A stretch of DNA of 64,000 bases, from NCBI RefSeq assembly GCF_026210795.1, contig NC_089449.1, forward strand, positions 62,001 through 126,000, read 5' to 3'. This document shows positions 29,969-41,925 of this stretch, in pieces. The position numbers and the translations under genes are program-made. Numbering within the stretch: the stretch's first letter is position 1; each line of letters begins with the position of its first letter. The notes beneath the pieces were generated by a model. The model was not told the DNA's origin, did no database searches, and saw only the letters and a list, made by a program, of their open reading frames with translations. The DNA comes from Rhizophagus irregularis (lineage: Eukaryota; Glomeromycota; Glomeromycetes; Glomerales; Glomeraceae).

Positions 29969-32245
29969 ATGGCACAATATGCAGAAAATCCTACTACTTT
30001 TTCATCCGATTTTCCAGAAATTACTTTAATTTCATATCCTAATGCCAACAATGACTCACAAATTAGCTTTTCAAATACAAATGAAACAATGGCTAATACT
30101 TCTATAGTTATTAATGAACAGCAGATAAAAAAGAGTCGTATATGTCATCCAGTTTGGCAATATCTATCACGGAATGTGGACAATACTTCTATTATTTGTA
30201 ATTTATGTCAACAAAAATATAGTAGTAAAACGGGAATTAGTACAATTAAAGAACATTTTATGACAAATCACAAAGATGAATGGACAATGATTGAACAGCA
30301 ACAGACTAATAAATCAGTTGAACCATATGGTAAAAAAGACATGAAAAGAATAATTCATTTTAATTCCTTACTTTTCCGATGGATTATATGTGATCAACAA
30401 TCATTTTCAGTTGTTGAAAATGATGATTTTATTGCATTCATAACAACATTAGATCCACGATATAAATTGCCAAGTAGGCAAACTGTCTCAATTAAGATTC
30501 AGGAGATTTATGAGAGTCAATGTAAGATTCTTAAAACATATTTTAGTAAACTCAGTAGTAAAGTAGCAATAACTACTGATGTATGGACAGCATGCACAAA
30601 TCAAGCCTATATGTCTGTAACTTTACATTGGATTGATGATGAATGGAAGATGTATTGTATTTTGCTTGATCTAGTTCCTCTTCATGAAAGACATACAGGT
30701 GTAACATTGGCAAATACTATGTATACTATTATCAATGATTTTGGTCTTGGTGAAAAAATTATAGCAATAACTACAGACAATGCTTCTAATATGAACGTAT
30801 TTGGACAAAATTTTACGCAATTGCTTTCTGATAATCATGGAAATGTATTATCTCGACGTGTAAGATGTGCTGCACATATTTTAAATCTAGTAGTAAGAGA
30901 CGGTCTTGATGCAGTTGGAAAATCAATTATAAAAGCTCGGAAATTTGCAATTGCTATTCGTTCATCTCAAGTTTTATTTGAAGAATTAAAGAAGATATTT
31001 GAATTGAAGCAACGTCCCTTTCTAGTACCTGAAATTGATGTTAGTACACGTTGGAATTCAACATATATTATGATAGAGAAGTTGCGTAAAATCCGTGAAC
31101 TTACAGATATATTAGTTGCATCAAATCCATTATTGAAAGATATATCTCCAAATGATGAGGACTGGAAGGAACTAGATGTTAGTATTTATTTTTTAGTAAA
31201 CTTACTGTTAAAAAAGGCTAATTATTTTCTTTAGTCACTTGTTACATTACTTGAACCAGTTTATCAAGCAACAAATCTTCTTTCAGCATCAAATCATCCT
31301 ACATTTGAAGATCTTTGTACAGTGTTTCTTGTTATAGTAAATGTAATAAACGAAGCACAAGAAACACAAGAAACACAAGACTAAGGTTGCTTGTCTAAAC
31401 CTCTTCAAAATCCTACGATTAGTTTCGTCAAAATTTTACTATAGATTTATTATAGTTTTGGCAGAGTTTTGGCAGTTTCGGCAGTTTCGGCATTTATAAT
31501 AAGTTTCAGCAGTTTCGCCTTTCTCCAAAGTTTCACCAGTTTTTTAATATAACTTTAATATAGTTTCGGCAGAATTTCGCTTTTCGGTGAAACGCCATCT
31601 TGCCTAAACCCCTAGGTTTCGGCAAGCAACCTTACACAAGACCAACTAAATATAATGCGGGAAGTTGCAAAAAAAATGTGTCTGAAACTGGATAAATATT
31701 GGGATGAACTTAAAAATACTTTCCATGAAGCTGTAATACTTGATCCAAATAATAAACTAGTATCTTTTGAATCAGTTACAGACAAAAATCATGCATGTGA
31801 AACAATTCGTACAACTTACAAAAATTTTTATTTGTCTAGAGATGATGAAAATAGGCCGGTACAGCCCTCTAAGACAGAGTCATCACGTGACTATTTTCGC
31901 CGTCATCTCAAGCGAACATATGGAGTATTTACAGAAGATGACAATCCTCTTGAAGAATATCTCAGTTCACCTATTGAAAATGTTGATATTCTCGCATATT
32001 GGAAGGCCAAATCAAAAGATCAACAATGGATTCCACTTGTCAAAATGGCACGTGATTATCTTGTAATTCAAGCAACAAGTGTTCCAAGTGAACAAATGTT
32101 TAGTGTAGCAAAGTTTACAATTAATCCAACAAGAAATTGGCTGAATCCAGATAAAGTTCGTGCATCCCTCTGTCTTAAAACTTGGTTTGCAGCAGGATTA
32201 ATTGAGGAAGATTTTATGAAGGATAATGATTTAAATAATGAATAG
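29969..32245 (+). pseudogene. hAT transposase, interrupted by a nonsense codon and a MITE
   Basis: From ATG 29969: a BED zinc finger (residues about 55-105: W-x-x-L, CNLC, then H-x4-H); first catalytic Asp in AITTDVWTA; second in AITTDNASNM; CAAHILNL and DVSTRWNSTY motifs of the hAT RNase-H fold (insertion domain after it). The hATC dimerisation segment lies at the end (ILAYWKAKS...VPSEQMFSVAKF). A TAG at 31232-31234 stops it at residue 421. It looks like CAG to TAG. MITE copy 3 (31382-31634) sits 150 bp downstream; its 253 bp plus the 8-bp duplication keep the frame. Apart from these two lesions the transposase frame is continuous to 32245, so inactivation is recent. Confidence 0.9.
31382..31634 (+). 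mobile_element. hAT-type MITE, copy 3, inside the hAT transposase gene
   Basis: The same TAAGGTTGCTTG/CAAGCAACCTTA ends. Flanked by the 8-bp repeat CACAAGAC (31374-31381 and 31635-31642). It is 9 bp longer than the other copies through an extra GCAGTTTCG unit. Confidence 0.9.
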
Positions 32246-32579
32246 ACATTATTTATTAAACATATATTTTATTGAAATAATTATTATTTATAAATTTAAT
32301 GATAAAAACTCTCTGCAAATATTATTTGACTTAAATTCGTGAATTTTTATATTTTATTATACATTCCATACTATAATCAAATTTAAAAACTATAAAATAA
32401 TAAATAATATTATTAAACTCGTTCCAAATTGGGTTCCACATAAAAGTTTCATTAAATAGTTAGTTTTCAAACTGGTTTTCAAACCAGGTCTTAACTTCTG
32501 GTTAGACCAAGTTTGAGCGCTGAAACTACTAGTTTGGAACCAAAACCGAACTAGTTTAACCATTTAACATCCCTAAGTA

Positions 32580-32720
32580 CAGTGAGGGTGTGCGATATTA
32601 ACGTATGAACTGGCTGGAATAACGTTAACGCTATCATGTGTAAGTGCATAACTCGCCAGTTCGTGCGTTAATAATAACGTACACTTCTTACACATTATGC
32701 TTTGGGGTCTGCACCCACTG
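32580..32720. mobile_element. 141-bp mariner-like MITE
   Basis: Ends CAGTGAGGGTGTGC and the complement of GCACCCACTG pair up, with flanking TA on both sides (32578-32579 and 32721-32722). A second inner pair (TTAACGTATGAACTGGC against GCCAGTTCGTGCGTTAA) makes a stem. Element F inserted at its left end, so the F target duplication contains this MITE's first bases. Confidence 0.65.
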
Positions 32721-32722
32721 TA

Positions 32723-35700
32723 CGTTAAGGACGCCCAATTTTTTAATGATATATGTGTATATGTGATCTATAGAATAGAATCGACTACCCCAGCATAACC
32801 TCACGAAATGGCTGGCATTATGCAATTTGACTGAAATTAAGTGTGGCGCACATGTGACAGATAGCGCGTGACGAATAGGATTTTGTTATTCTAATTCCCA
32901 TAAATATTTATAAAAAATGGGCTGTGATGAAAAAATGCACGTGATTTTCGTACAGCTGAGAAATCGCGCTGCGCCTATTCAATATCTCAATAATCAATAG
33001 ATGTTTTTACGGAAAGAAGATTATTAAAAAGGTAAAATCAATTGAAGATCAATTGAATAATAATGAGTGAGAATAAAATAGGATAAATAACCTGTATGCG
33101 AGTTGATAACATTGATAAATCGCATCGCAATTTACCGTTATTTTTATGTAATAAAATGTAGTACCACAAATAGATAATTTTTTTTTAATTTACAGAGAAA
33201 GGAAATCTCAAAGGAACGCGTGCGAAGTATTTATAAAATTTATGGATATAATTATAAATTATGGACTCTAAATGCTCATCTTATGTACGATGAATAGATT
33301 TATCTCAAATATAATTATAGATTAATTATGATAAACCACGTTTTTTTTTGTTTAACCCGAATTATATGTACTTTGAGGGGGAATGTACGGAAAAAACCAT
33401 CACTTTGTTTTGCCGGGCGCAGTGAAATTAGTTTAAATACTTTACGCTAATAATTTTATAAATGACGTAAATTCTGCGGCAAGTAGTAGCGTAGTAGTAG
33501 CTATAACAGATAACTAACTCTTTTTCCTTTGAAGGAAAACAAGAAGTTTTTCCGTTGGTTTAAAAAAATTGGGAATATGGCGTTATTACTAACAACAATA
33601 AACAACAATAATTAAATATGTTTCCAACAATTATTATCTTAAATAGAAATTATTATCATTATTATTTATCATTATTATTTTATTTAAAGTAAAAAAAAGG
33701 AAATATATTTATTTTTAACTTGTTTTTATTTATTGTCACATTTTATTTTATTTATCACTTTACAATTCATAAATTAGGAATCTGGATTAAAAAATTTTTT
33801 TTTTTTTCGGTAAGTAAAATGATATTCAAAAATTATAAAATTAAGTCAATCAAATACGGAGTTTCCAAAATTTATTCAACTCCTATAAATAGCTTAGCTA
33901 ATTGTTATCAAATATTTGGCGTATTTTATCTGTTTGGTTACTTCATGCAGGCGTATTTCATTTGCTGATGTTATCAATGTACAGATTAACACATTACTGC
34001 GCAACAAAGACCTGTTACACTAACATGATACACGCGTACAAAGAAAATTGGAATATGTTTAATATGCTTTAAAAATTTCAGGTTTAAGAACCTGTTTTTT
34101 TATCTTCAATTTTATGCATGTAATAATTGTAATTTCCGACAAGAAAAAATCTTGCGCATTTATCTACATCACACGAAATAATGACACGTAAATATTTTTG
34201 ATTGGTAGTTTCTATAAGTTTGGGCAGCTTTTACTTTTTGGTCGGAAATTTTTTCCGAAATATTTTAAACGAAATATGAATTTTATCTAAATTAAATCTA
34301 TAAACTTGCCATTACAGTAAAGCATTTCCCGATATTTTTATAATATTTAATTTATTTCGCATATTTCGAGATATTTCGCGTTATCAATTCATAATTTTTT
34401 TTTTTCATCACCTTGAAAATCCATATTTAAAAAATAAACAAATAAGTTGATAACCTTCTTTAGGATATTTTTTTTTCAATAAAGTAATTTAATACTAAAC
34501 TGAGGAAAAAAAAGCCGGAAAAAGCCGATTTATATAGTAAAGAATTAAAAATGTATGCATAATTGCATATTCTTACATATTCGTATGTTCCGTTCGTATT
34601 CCGATTCATTATTGACTGACTGATTGAAATAGGCGTCTTTGGTACAACGATGTAAATAATTAGAAAAACAATTTCATATGAATTGCTACAATTTATTGTA
34701 CAGCTTATAATGGTGGAGCACGAGCCATCTTTATCTTATCTAAAAAATTTTTTTACATCCCGAGAAAATAATCGGTTTAATCATGTGTTCACTCGTTAAT
34801 ATGGTATCGAATAGTGATTAGTGATTGGATGATAAAGCATCTTTTTTAAAGGAGAGAAAATTTTTCATTTACGCAGTAAAAACGGAGAAAAGAAACATGA
34901 TAGGAAATTAATTTAATCTTATGTACAGTATGTATGTTGTTTATCTATTTATTATTATTTACAGTATTACGATTATTAAAGATTAATTAAATTATCAATA
35001 TTCTCGAAATGTAATTTATAAACAAGAAAAAATAAATAATTTTTTAAAAATATTCAAAATAAATTTTAATATCCCATTTTAATAAAGAATATATCACTAA
35101 AGATCAAAGAACGCATAAAGTATATATATATATATACTGTATATATAATATATATATATATATATATTGTACAGTATATAATTTCTACGCAGTAGAAATG
35201 CCATGACGATCATTTTATTCAAAGTTTCACGAACCTGTATAATACGCGCTTAATTGAAATACTATTAAAAGGTTATATTAAAAGATATGAATTTTAATTT
35301 TTAAGGTTGTAATACAAATTTTGATAAAGTTTAATTAGTTTAATTCTAAAAATTGATCCAAGAAATTCCATGTTGAAAATTCTCGAAACTCGATATAAAT
35401 TTTTTTTTCGATTGAATAACTTGAATTATCAAGATTTACGTATTATGACTATTATGTCGTTTTTTAAAGGGGTCATACTTTATAAAACTAGATTGCGACG
35501 AAAAAAAAAAATACTTTTTGGGGGGGGGCATCATACGACCTAAACAAAAATTAATAATAATTTTTTTTTTCAAGTATTTTCTTGAATAATAATTTTTTTT
35601 GTGCCGTCGATCTTGTTTAATCGTCACTCAAATGAACATCCAATAATTGGTTTGATTATATAATCCCAAAATTTCTTGTTAAGATTTATGAAATATATGT

Positions 35701-38700
35701 CACACAATAGTTCACCATTATTTTAGGTTTAGTTTAAGAATTTCTTCTTAGATTCTATTTTATATATAATATTCGGTGATTAGTTTCACCAATAAAATTT
35801 ATCTTTCCTTGTGAAGATTAATAATAAATAGGTTATGAAATATGAACTTGTTATTTTTCTTGAAAATCGTGAAACAGGATTTTTTTAAAGAATATATATA
35901 TTTGACAGTTGTAATAAGATATTTATTTGTACACAAATTTATATGCATATGTTTTGTTTTTTAAAATCTAAATGAACAAGTGTTTCTGTTTCTCATAATA
36001 GAATGAGTTTACTTTTGATTTATAACTTTTTGTTTAAAAGTTATAAGAAGACGATATCCAAATTATTCAATGGATATTTTTTTTTCAATGGATATTTTTT
36101 TTATTGAAAGCATACAGTGTTATAAACTGTTGTGACACGTTGCATCACTTAATGTGACATAAAAGAAAAAGGTGAGTAAATCGAGATGTCACTTCAAATC
36201 ATAATTAGGAATTTCTCAACAATCAATCAAATTGCATAAAAACTACCAAGTTGTTATGTGCTACTCTGCTGTTATCAATCGGATTATGTGAAATCTTTTT
36301 TTGAAAAAAAAAAAGAATTATGATTCCTGATATCTCTGAACTTTAATTCTCAATTTAATAAATCATTTAATATCTCAAATTTACTGCGACAAAATCATTA
36401 CCGGGATTGGTTAAATCGGGCAAGTTCCAGGGGTAAAGTTCAGGGATCCGAGCTGGGTCATTTCCTATTATTTTTGTTTTGAAAGAAATTTGGAAATTAC
36501 CCATGAAAAAACTTTTATATAAAAAAAGATTAGTCTAATAAAGTTACAATGATGATATATCCGTGCAATAAAAAATAAACAAATAAATAATTATGTTCTC
36601 CGCATTAAACGTGAAAAGAATTAGGACTCCTTAGACCTCCGCAGTATGAATCAAGTGAATCACAATGTGATAAATCTTTTTAAACGAAATTTGGTTAAAA
36701 CATGGAGCGACTTTTTTGGAGAAGACTAAAAAGATCCCGAAAACAGCCGAATTCCTGAAAATAAATGATTGTGAATTTTTAAGTTTAAAATGGATCTTTT
36801 TTACTAAAAAAAAAAACGATTAAAAACTTTGAATTAAATGGCTTAAATGATAATTTTTGAATGAAATGGCTTAGATCAAAGGGCTGAGTTTAATTAAGAT
36901 CTTTTAATCTTAATTTTGTCTAGTTTTTTTAGTTTTATTTTTTTCTCTTAAAAATAAGGGTGATACATTTATATATATTGATCGATGTTTGATTGACTTA
37001 CAAATTTAATTTAACAGTTTAAAGATCGAATGATCCTCATTATTGAAATCTTACCCCTTCTTCCCTATATTTTTTTTAAAAAAAAACCATTAATAATATG
37101 TGATAGATAGTATATATACATAAATAAAAAATGTATGTAGTATTATATATGCTTTAAAAAAATATTAAAGCCAAAAATACTAATATGTAATAAATCGATG
37201 ATCCCAAATAAAGATCAAGATATTCAACTTGACTTACCCCACATGTAATATTTCATATGTTTATTAAAAAACTAACTAAGAGGTCAAAATAAAAATATTT
37301 GTGATTTTTGTGTTATACTTTTTTTTTATCAATGATGTAATTTACTTACCGATCAGGGTATAATTTAATTGGCGTAAAAAATTTGTTAACCGTGTTTATT
37401 GAAATAAATGAATTTTCATAAATGCTGTGAATTTGACGTCACAGACAAAAAAAAATCAATAAAAAATAAATGAATTTGATTATCTCCACGATGTTTGATG
37501 ATTCTTTACCTTTTCTCGTCTTATTTTTCCCAAAGAGAAGGGTACAAACCGGTACTGGTACGACGATATCTTTTTCATACAGATTACTCTAAACATTAAA
37601 CCATCATTATGCTTTATTATTTTTTAGACACCAAATAAATTATTTCACTATGATGTATCCTATCTTTTTAGCGTGAAGAAAATAAAATTGGGAAGAAGAA
37701 AAAAAAAATACATTTTATTTGGGTTTATTTGGGTTTATTTGGGTTTTTATTTGGATTTATCTGCGGTTTGAAATTGAGCAAATTGAACACAACATGTAAA
37801 ATGCAAAATAACCTTAGTTGAAGATTGACGAGATTTTCTTTTTGTTTTTTTGTTATTTTTATTAAAAGTTAATTTTTTTAGCATATAACAAATTTCATTC
37901 GTTCATTTTTTCACATAACACATTTTTTTATGTTTTTTTTTTTTGTTTTAAAAATTCCAAGAATCTTAAAATAGAAGTACATAGTGTATGTAGGTATTAA
38001 TATTTCAACGCGAATAATAATGTCTGTTATGTCTGTATAATATCTACAATATCTGTAAATATTTGTAAATATCTAATATTTTTCTTTTTTAGCCGATTTT
38101 TGTGATTATTATCTAGTTTATACTCAATGTTCTAAGTGATAATTGGTGATTTCTCATCACAAGGAAAATATTCGGTTACAGACAAAGTAAATAAAGAAAA
38201 TAAATAAATAATTTATTAATTAATTTATTCAAAAAATAATCATCAATAATCTTCAAAAACGAAATGAATTATGATGAAATGATTTTCAATGAAATTTCCA
38301 CATTTTTTATTTCTTTGAATATTGATCGTTTAAAAAAGGACAATTAAAATTCCTTGACCTTTCACAGATCTATACTCGAATCGAACATATTTCGCCTTAA
38401 AGAATAAAATTTTTTTTCGTACAACTTTCGTATTACATTTGCTTGTTTAAATATGTTTAATGAGAAAAAAAAAATATTCGAATAAAATAATAATAATGAA
38501 ATAATAATAATAATAATAATAAAAATAAATAAGATAAAATAAATAAAAATAAATATATAATAAAAATAAAAACAAAATATATAATAAAAATAAAAATAAA
38601 ATATATAATAAAAATAAAAAATATATAATAAAATAAAATAAAATAAAATAAAAAAGTAAAAAAAATAAAAAAAAATAAAAAAAAAATAATAAATAAATTT

Positions 38701-41325
38701 CACTTTTTTTCAACAATCAAAAAAAGACCAAATTTTTTTTTCATTAAGATAACCTTTTTCTTTTTAATGCAGGAACACAAAACTTATTGTAAATCATATC
38801 TTCTATTAAGAAATGTGTGCCTCCTAATATGCAATGTTAATGAGATGCATAAAAATAATATGTTAATAGATAATACAGTAATAGCTTTTATTGTTAAAAT
38901 TGCGTGCTTCAATTATAAAAAATATTTTTGTGCGTGTGATGTTGCGTTTCTTTTGTGTAATCACTAAATTTTTGTTTTATGTTCCATATTTTTTAAATTG
39001 TCAACAGGTGTTTATTATATGATGGTTTAAAGGCTGAAATTGTTTATTAGCCAAATTATTTTTATTATTTTACGGAATTTTTTTTTATTACACGAAAATG
39101 GTTAATGTAAATTTCATTCTAACCAGTAGGAAAAAATTTAAATTAAAATTTATGACGCAAAATAATTCATATTTCGCTTGGATTCTTCATTCTTCATTTT
39201 CCCCAAATTTCTTATCTTGTGTTGATGCATGCATTGTCACAAGAGAGGATGAAATATTTTTCACAAGTTAATTAAAAAAAGTTAAATATTAAAATTAAAA
39301 AATCTTTTAAAAATTTTTTAAAAATATTATATTATATATTAATATTTTAATATTTTATAATAATTATAATAATATTATTATTAATTTAATTTTTAAATTA
39401 TTTAATTAAATTAAAATTAAATTAAATCTTTTATGATAATCAATTCGTTCTTTTTCACCTTTCATCTTTCACCTTTCAAGATTTTCCTCTTTCATAATAA
39501 TTTGTTGTATGACAATTGTCTTATAATTTTTTATTTTGTTCTTTTCTCACCCCCCTTAATATAAATTACATTTGGACAACTTTAATTTTAAAAGATAAAG
39601 GAAATAAAGAAATGTTCCAGATTACATACACAAAAAAAAAAAAAAAATATTTTTTTTCGCTTAGCTAAACAAAGCCACCATGGTATAACATAAACGAATA
39701 ATGGATCAGAAAAAAAAAATTTCGCGAATAAGGTCATATGATCACCACGCACAACCCTATATTTGTACAAACATACCTTAAAAGAACAAATGAATATTCA
39801 ATCAAGATTGTTTAAGCAAATCTGAGATGATATCATTTTGCTTTTTTTTTACCCAATACAAATAATAAGGTTTAATATTAAAGTATTTTGGTGCAGGGGG
39901 GGAATAAAAAAAATTTTTTTTTTCTATTCTCTTTTCAAACGATAAAAAAAAAATATAAACAATAATGGTTTCTCTATATATTTTAAAACATTGAAGATTT
40001 ACGTCTCACATAAACTAACGCAATATTAGTAACCCACTAATCTAAATACATTGATCTCTATAGTTGGTAAATGGTCTTATATTATATATTACAATGCTGT
40101 TTATGACATAATTTTAGTTATTGTTAATTCCATACCTAGAAATTCCGAATATTTTATAATTTAGGATTAACGCCGGGTGTAATGATTATTGACTCTAAAT
40201 AAAATTATTATTATTCATATTGTTCTCAAAAAATTGTTTCTATCTTCTTTCTCATCAAAAAATGGAATCAATTCATAATTAAAAGCCCACTTTCGCCCTT
40301 CTTAAAATAATAGGGGGCTATTTCAAACATAAAACCAGGAGTTCTTTCCTTTAATCGTAGACAATAATACTATTTCCAATCTAAAAATGTTATTTTAATA
40401 CAACTCCTACTTTTAGTTCTTTATTATGTGTATTATATGTGTATTATATGTGTATTATGTTTAGTGTTATGTGTTTGGGGTTTATCGGTTTATTCGGTTT
40501 ATTCTATTCGGTTTATGGTTTATAGTTATTGTGATATATGATGATTCAAGTGATATACAATTTTACAAATTTTATACCAATTTTACCTTACGTGATATGT
40601 GATATATTTGAAATAAAGTGACTCATTTTTACATATTTTATCATTATTTATCACTTAACGCTAACTTATTATTCGTATTAAAAACTCATTTAATATCCAA
40701 AATTGTATGATTTTAATTACGTCGATTTTCTTTTTCTCCTTTCAAAAAATCCTTTATTAAACGCAGAACTCCTTACTTATTGATAATATACTTTTTACTT
40801 TACAATTGGATTTTCTTTGACCGAAATCATATAGTTTATATATATATATATATATATTGTAATAATATATATACAGTCATTATATATTTGATCATCATTT
40901 ATTTATATTATGCGGTAAATATATTTGATAACGCCACACTAATAAATTTTTTTTTATATTATATATATTAATATATTAATTGAAAAAAAAAAAAAAAAAT
41001 TTTTTTTTTACTGTAAATTTATTTATATTGTATGGTAGTAGGAAGGAAATAATAATAAATAGACAAAGTTTTTCTTTTCTTCGCTTGGCATAAAAAAAAA
41101 AATTTTTTTTTCTTTGATAAAAAAAAAAAACTCTTATAAATATATTATACATAATTCTCATAATTCTTTTCTTCGTCGTTTATATACGCGAAAGCAAGTA
41201 AAAAAACTTTCTTCAGAGAAGAAAAAAAAAAAAGTTTTTTTTTTTTTAATATTATTATTTTTATTTTTATTATTCTTCTTTTTTAAAAAAGCAATAATCG
41301 CTTTTTTTTAATCATTAACTTGGAA
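32723..41325. other. Gene-poor host-like DNA, no gene supported
   Basis: It has long homopolymer runs, a TA microsatellite (about 35120-35165), an A/T simple tract (38480-38700, giving spurious Phe/Tyr frames on the minus strand), and a short TTTGGGTTTAT repeat (37720-37760). No frame shows domain structure or splice-compatible coding. The last few hundred bases may be promoter and 5' leader of the gene at 41326. Confidence 0.55.
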
Positions 41326-41925
41326 ATGACATCAAATACAAAGAATATTAAGACTTCTACTTGTCTTACACCAAAACTTATATTAAAACCCACATCAAGT
41401 AAACCAATTATAACAACTACGACAATGTTTTCTCCATCTTCACCGATAGCAACAGGTGTTTTCGTCTTACCAATAAAACAAAAAAGTAATCGAAAAGGAA
41501 GTCGTCATTCACCTAAACATTTACGAAAACCTCCATCATTTGATACATACTTACATTCTTCGGCCACCACACCTACACCTACTCACCGTGGTTATATGAC
41601 GAGAACTCCTTCTTTATCCTCTTCATACTCTTCTACATCCTCTTTAGTGGACGCAGATGAAGAAATGTTGTACGGTTATGGTTCACCGAAATCTTCTGCT
41701 TCAACATCATCAGTGCATCGACATCGAAGGATTTCATCCGCTTATAAAGTTAGGTTTGCAGATATTGGGGATGATGGTAGTAGTATTGTTAGTTCTTCAA
41801 GTAGTATTGATGAATGGGATGACATGGATATTGACGAAGAAGAAGAAGATTATATTTTTATTTCTAGACAATCTCCGCCAGCTAATCATTACTTTAACTA
41901 TCATGACAAAGGTGGTTCGACTTAA
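41326..41925 (+). CDS. Ser/Thr-rich acidic protein, unknown function
   Basis: A 199-residue single-exon frame from ATG at 41326. Codon-like composition is clearly richer in C than the surroundings, which supports a real gene. Layout: a Thr/Pro/Ser-rich start with a basic stretch (KQKSNRKGSRHSPKHLRK, residues about 50-68), Ser tracts (SLSSSYSSTSS), a short ordered-looking AYKVRFADIGDD segment, an acidic run DEWDDMDIDEEEED and a tail IFISRQSPP. It is mostly disordered with no known domain. The VRFAD string is reminiscent of protein phosphatase 1 docking motifs (R/K-V-x-F), a tentative hint. Long A-rich flanks suggest long untranslated regions. Confidence 0.65.
   Translation: MTSNTKNIKTSTCLTPKLILKPTSSKPIITTTTMFSPSSPIATGVFVLPIKQKSNRKGSRHSPKHLRKPPSFDTYLHSSATTPTPTHRGYMTRTPSLSSSYSSTSSLVDADEEMLYGYGSPKSSASTSSVHRHRRISSAYKVRFADIGDDGSSIVSSSSSIDEWDDMDIDEEEEDYIFISRQSPPANHYFNYHDKGGST

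Larger units (their letters stand above)
29676..32575 (+). mobile_element. hAT transposon F, 2.9 kb, full-length ends
   Basis: The left end TAGAGATGTTATGTAGTTTG and the complement of the right end (TAGGGATGTTAAATGGTTAA) form short imperfect hAT-type inverted ends. They are flanked by the perfect octamer AGTACAGT (29668-29675 and 32576-32583). Subterminal regions repeat AACTAGTTT/CCAGTTTGAACC-like words. It contains one BED/hATC transposase gene, itself hit by hAT MITE copy 3. Confidence 0.85.

Noticed and set aside
38362-38716. Phe/Tyr-rich 'membrane protein' frames
   Set aside because: Encoded by an AAATA-type simple repeat on the other strand; pure composition artefact.
38767-38967. Small Cys-rich secreted protein candidate
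   Set aside because: No signal peptide, no splice context and typical codon noise of AT-rich DNA.
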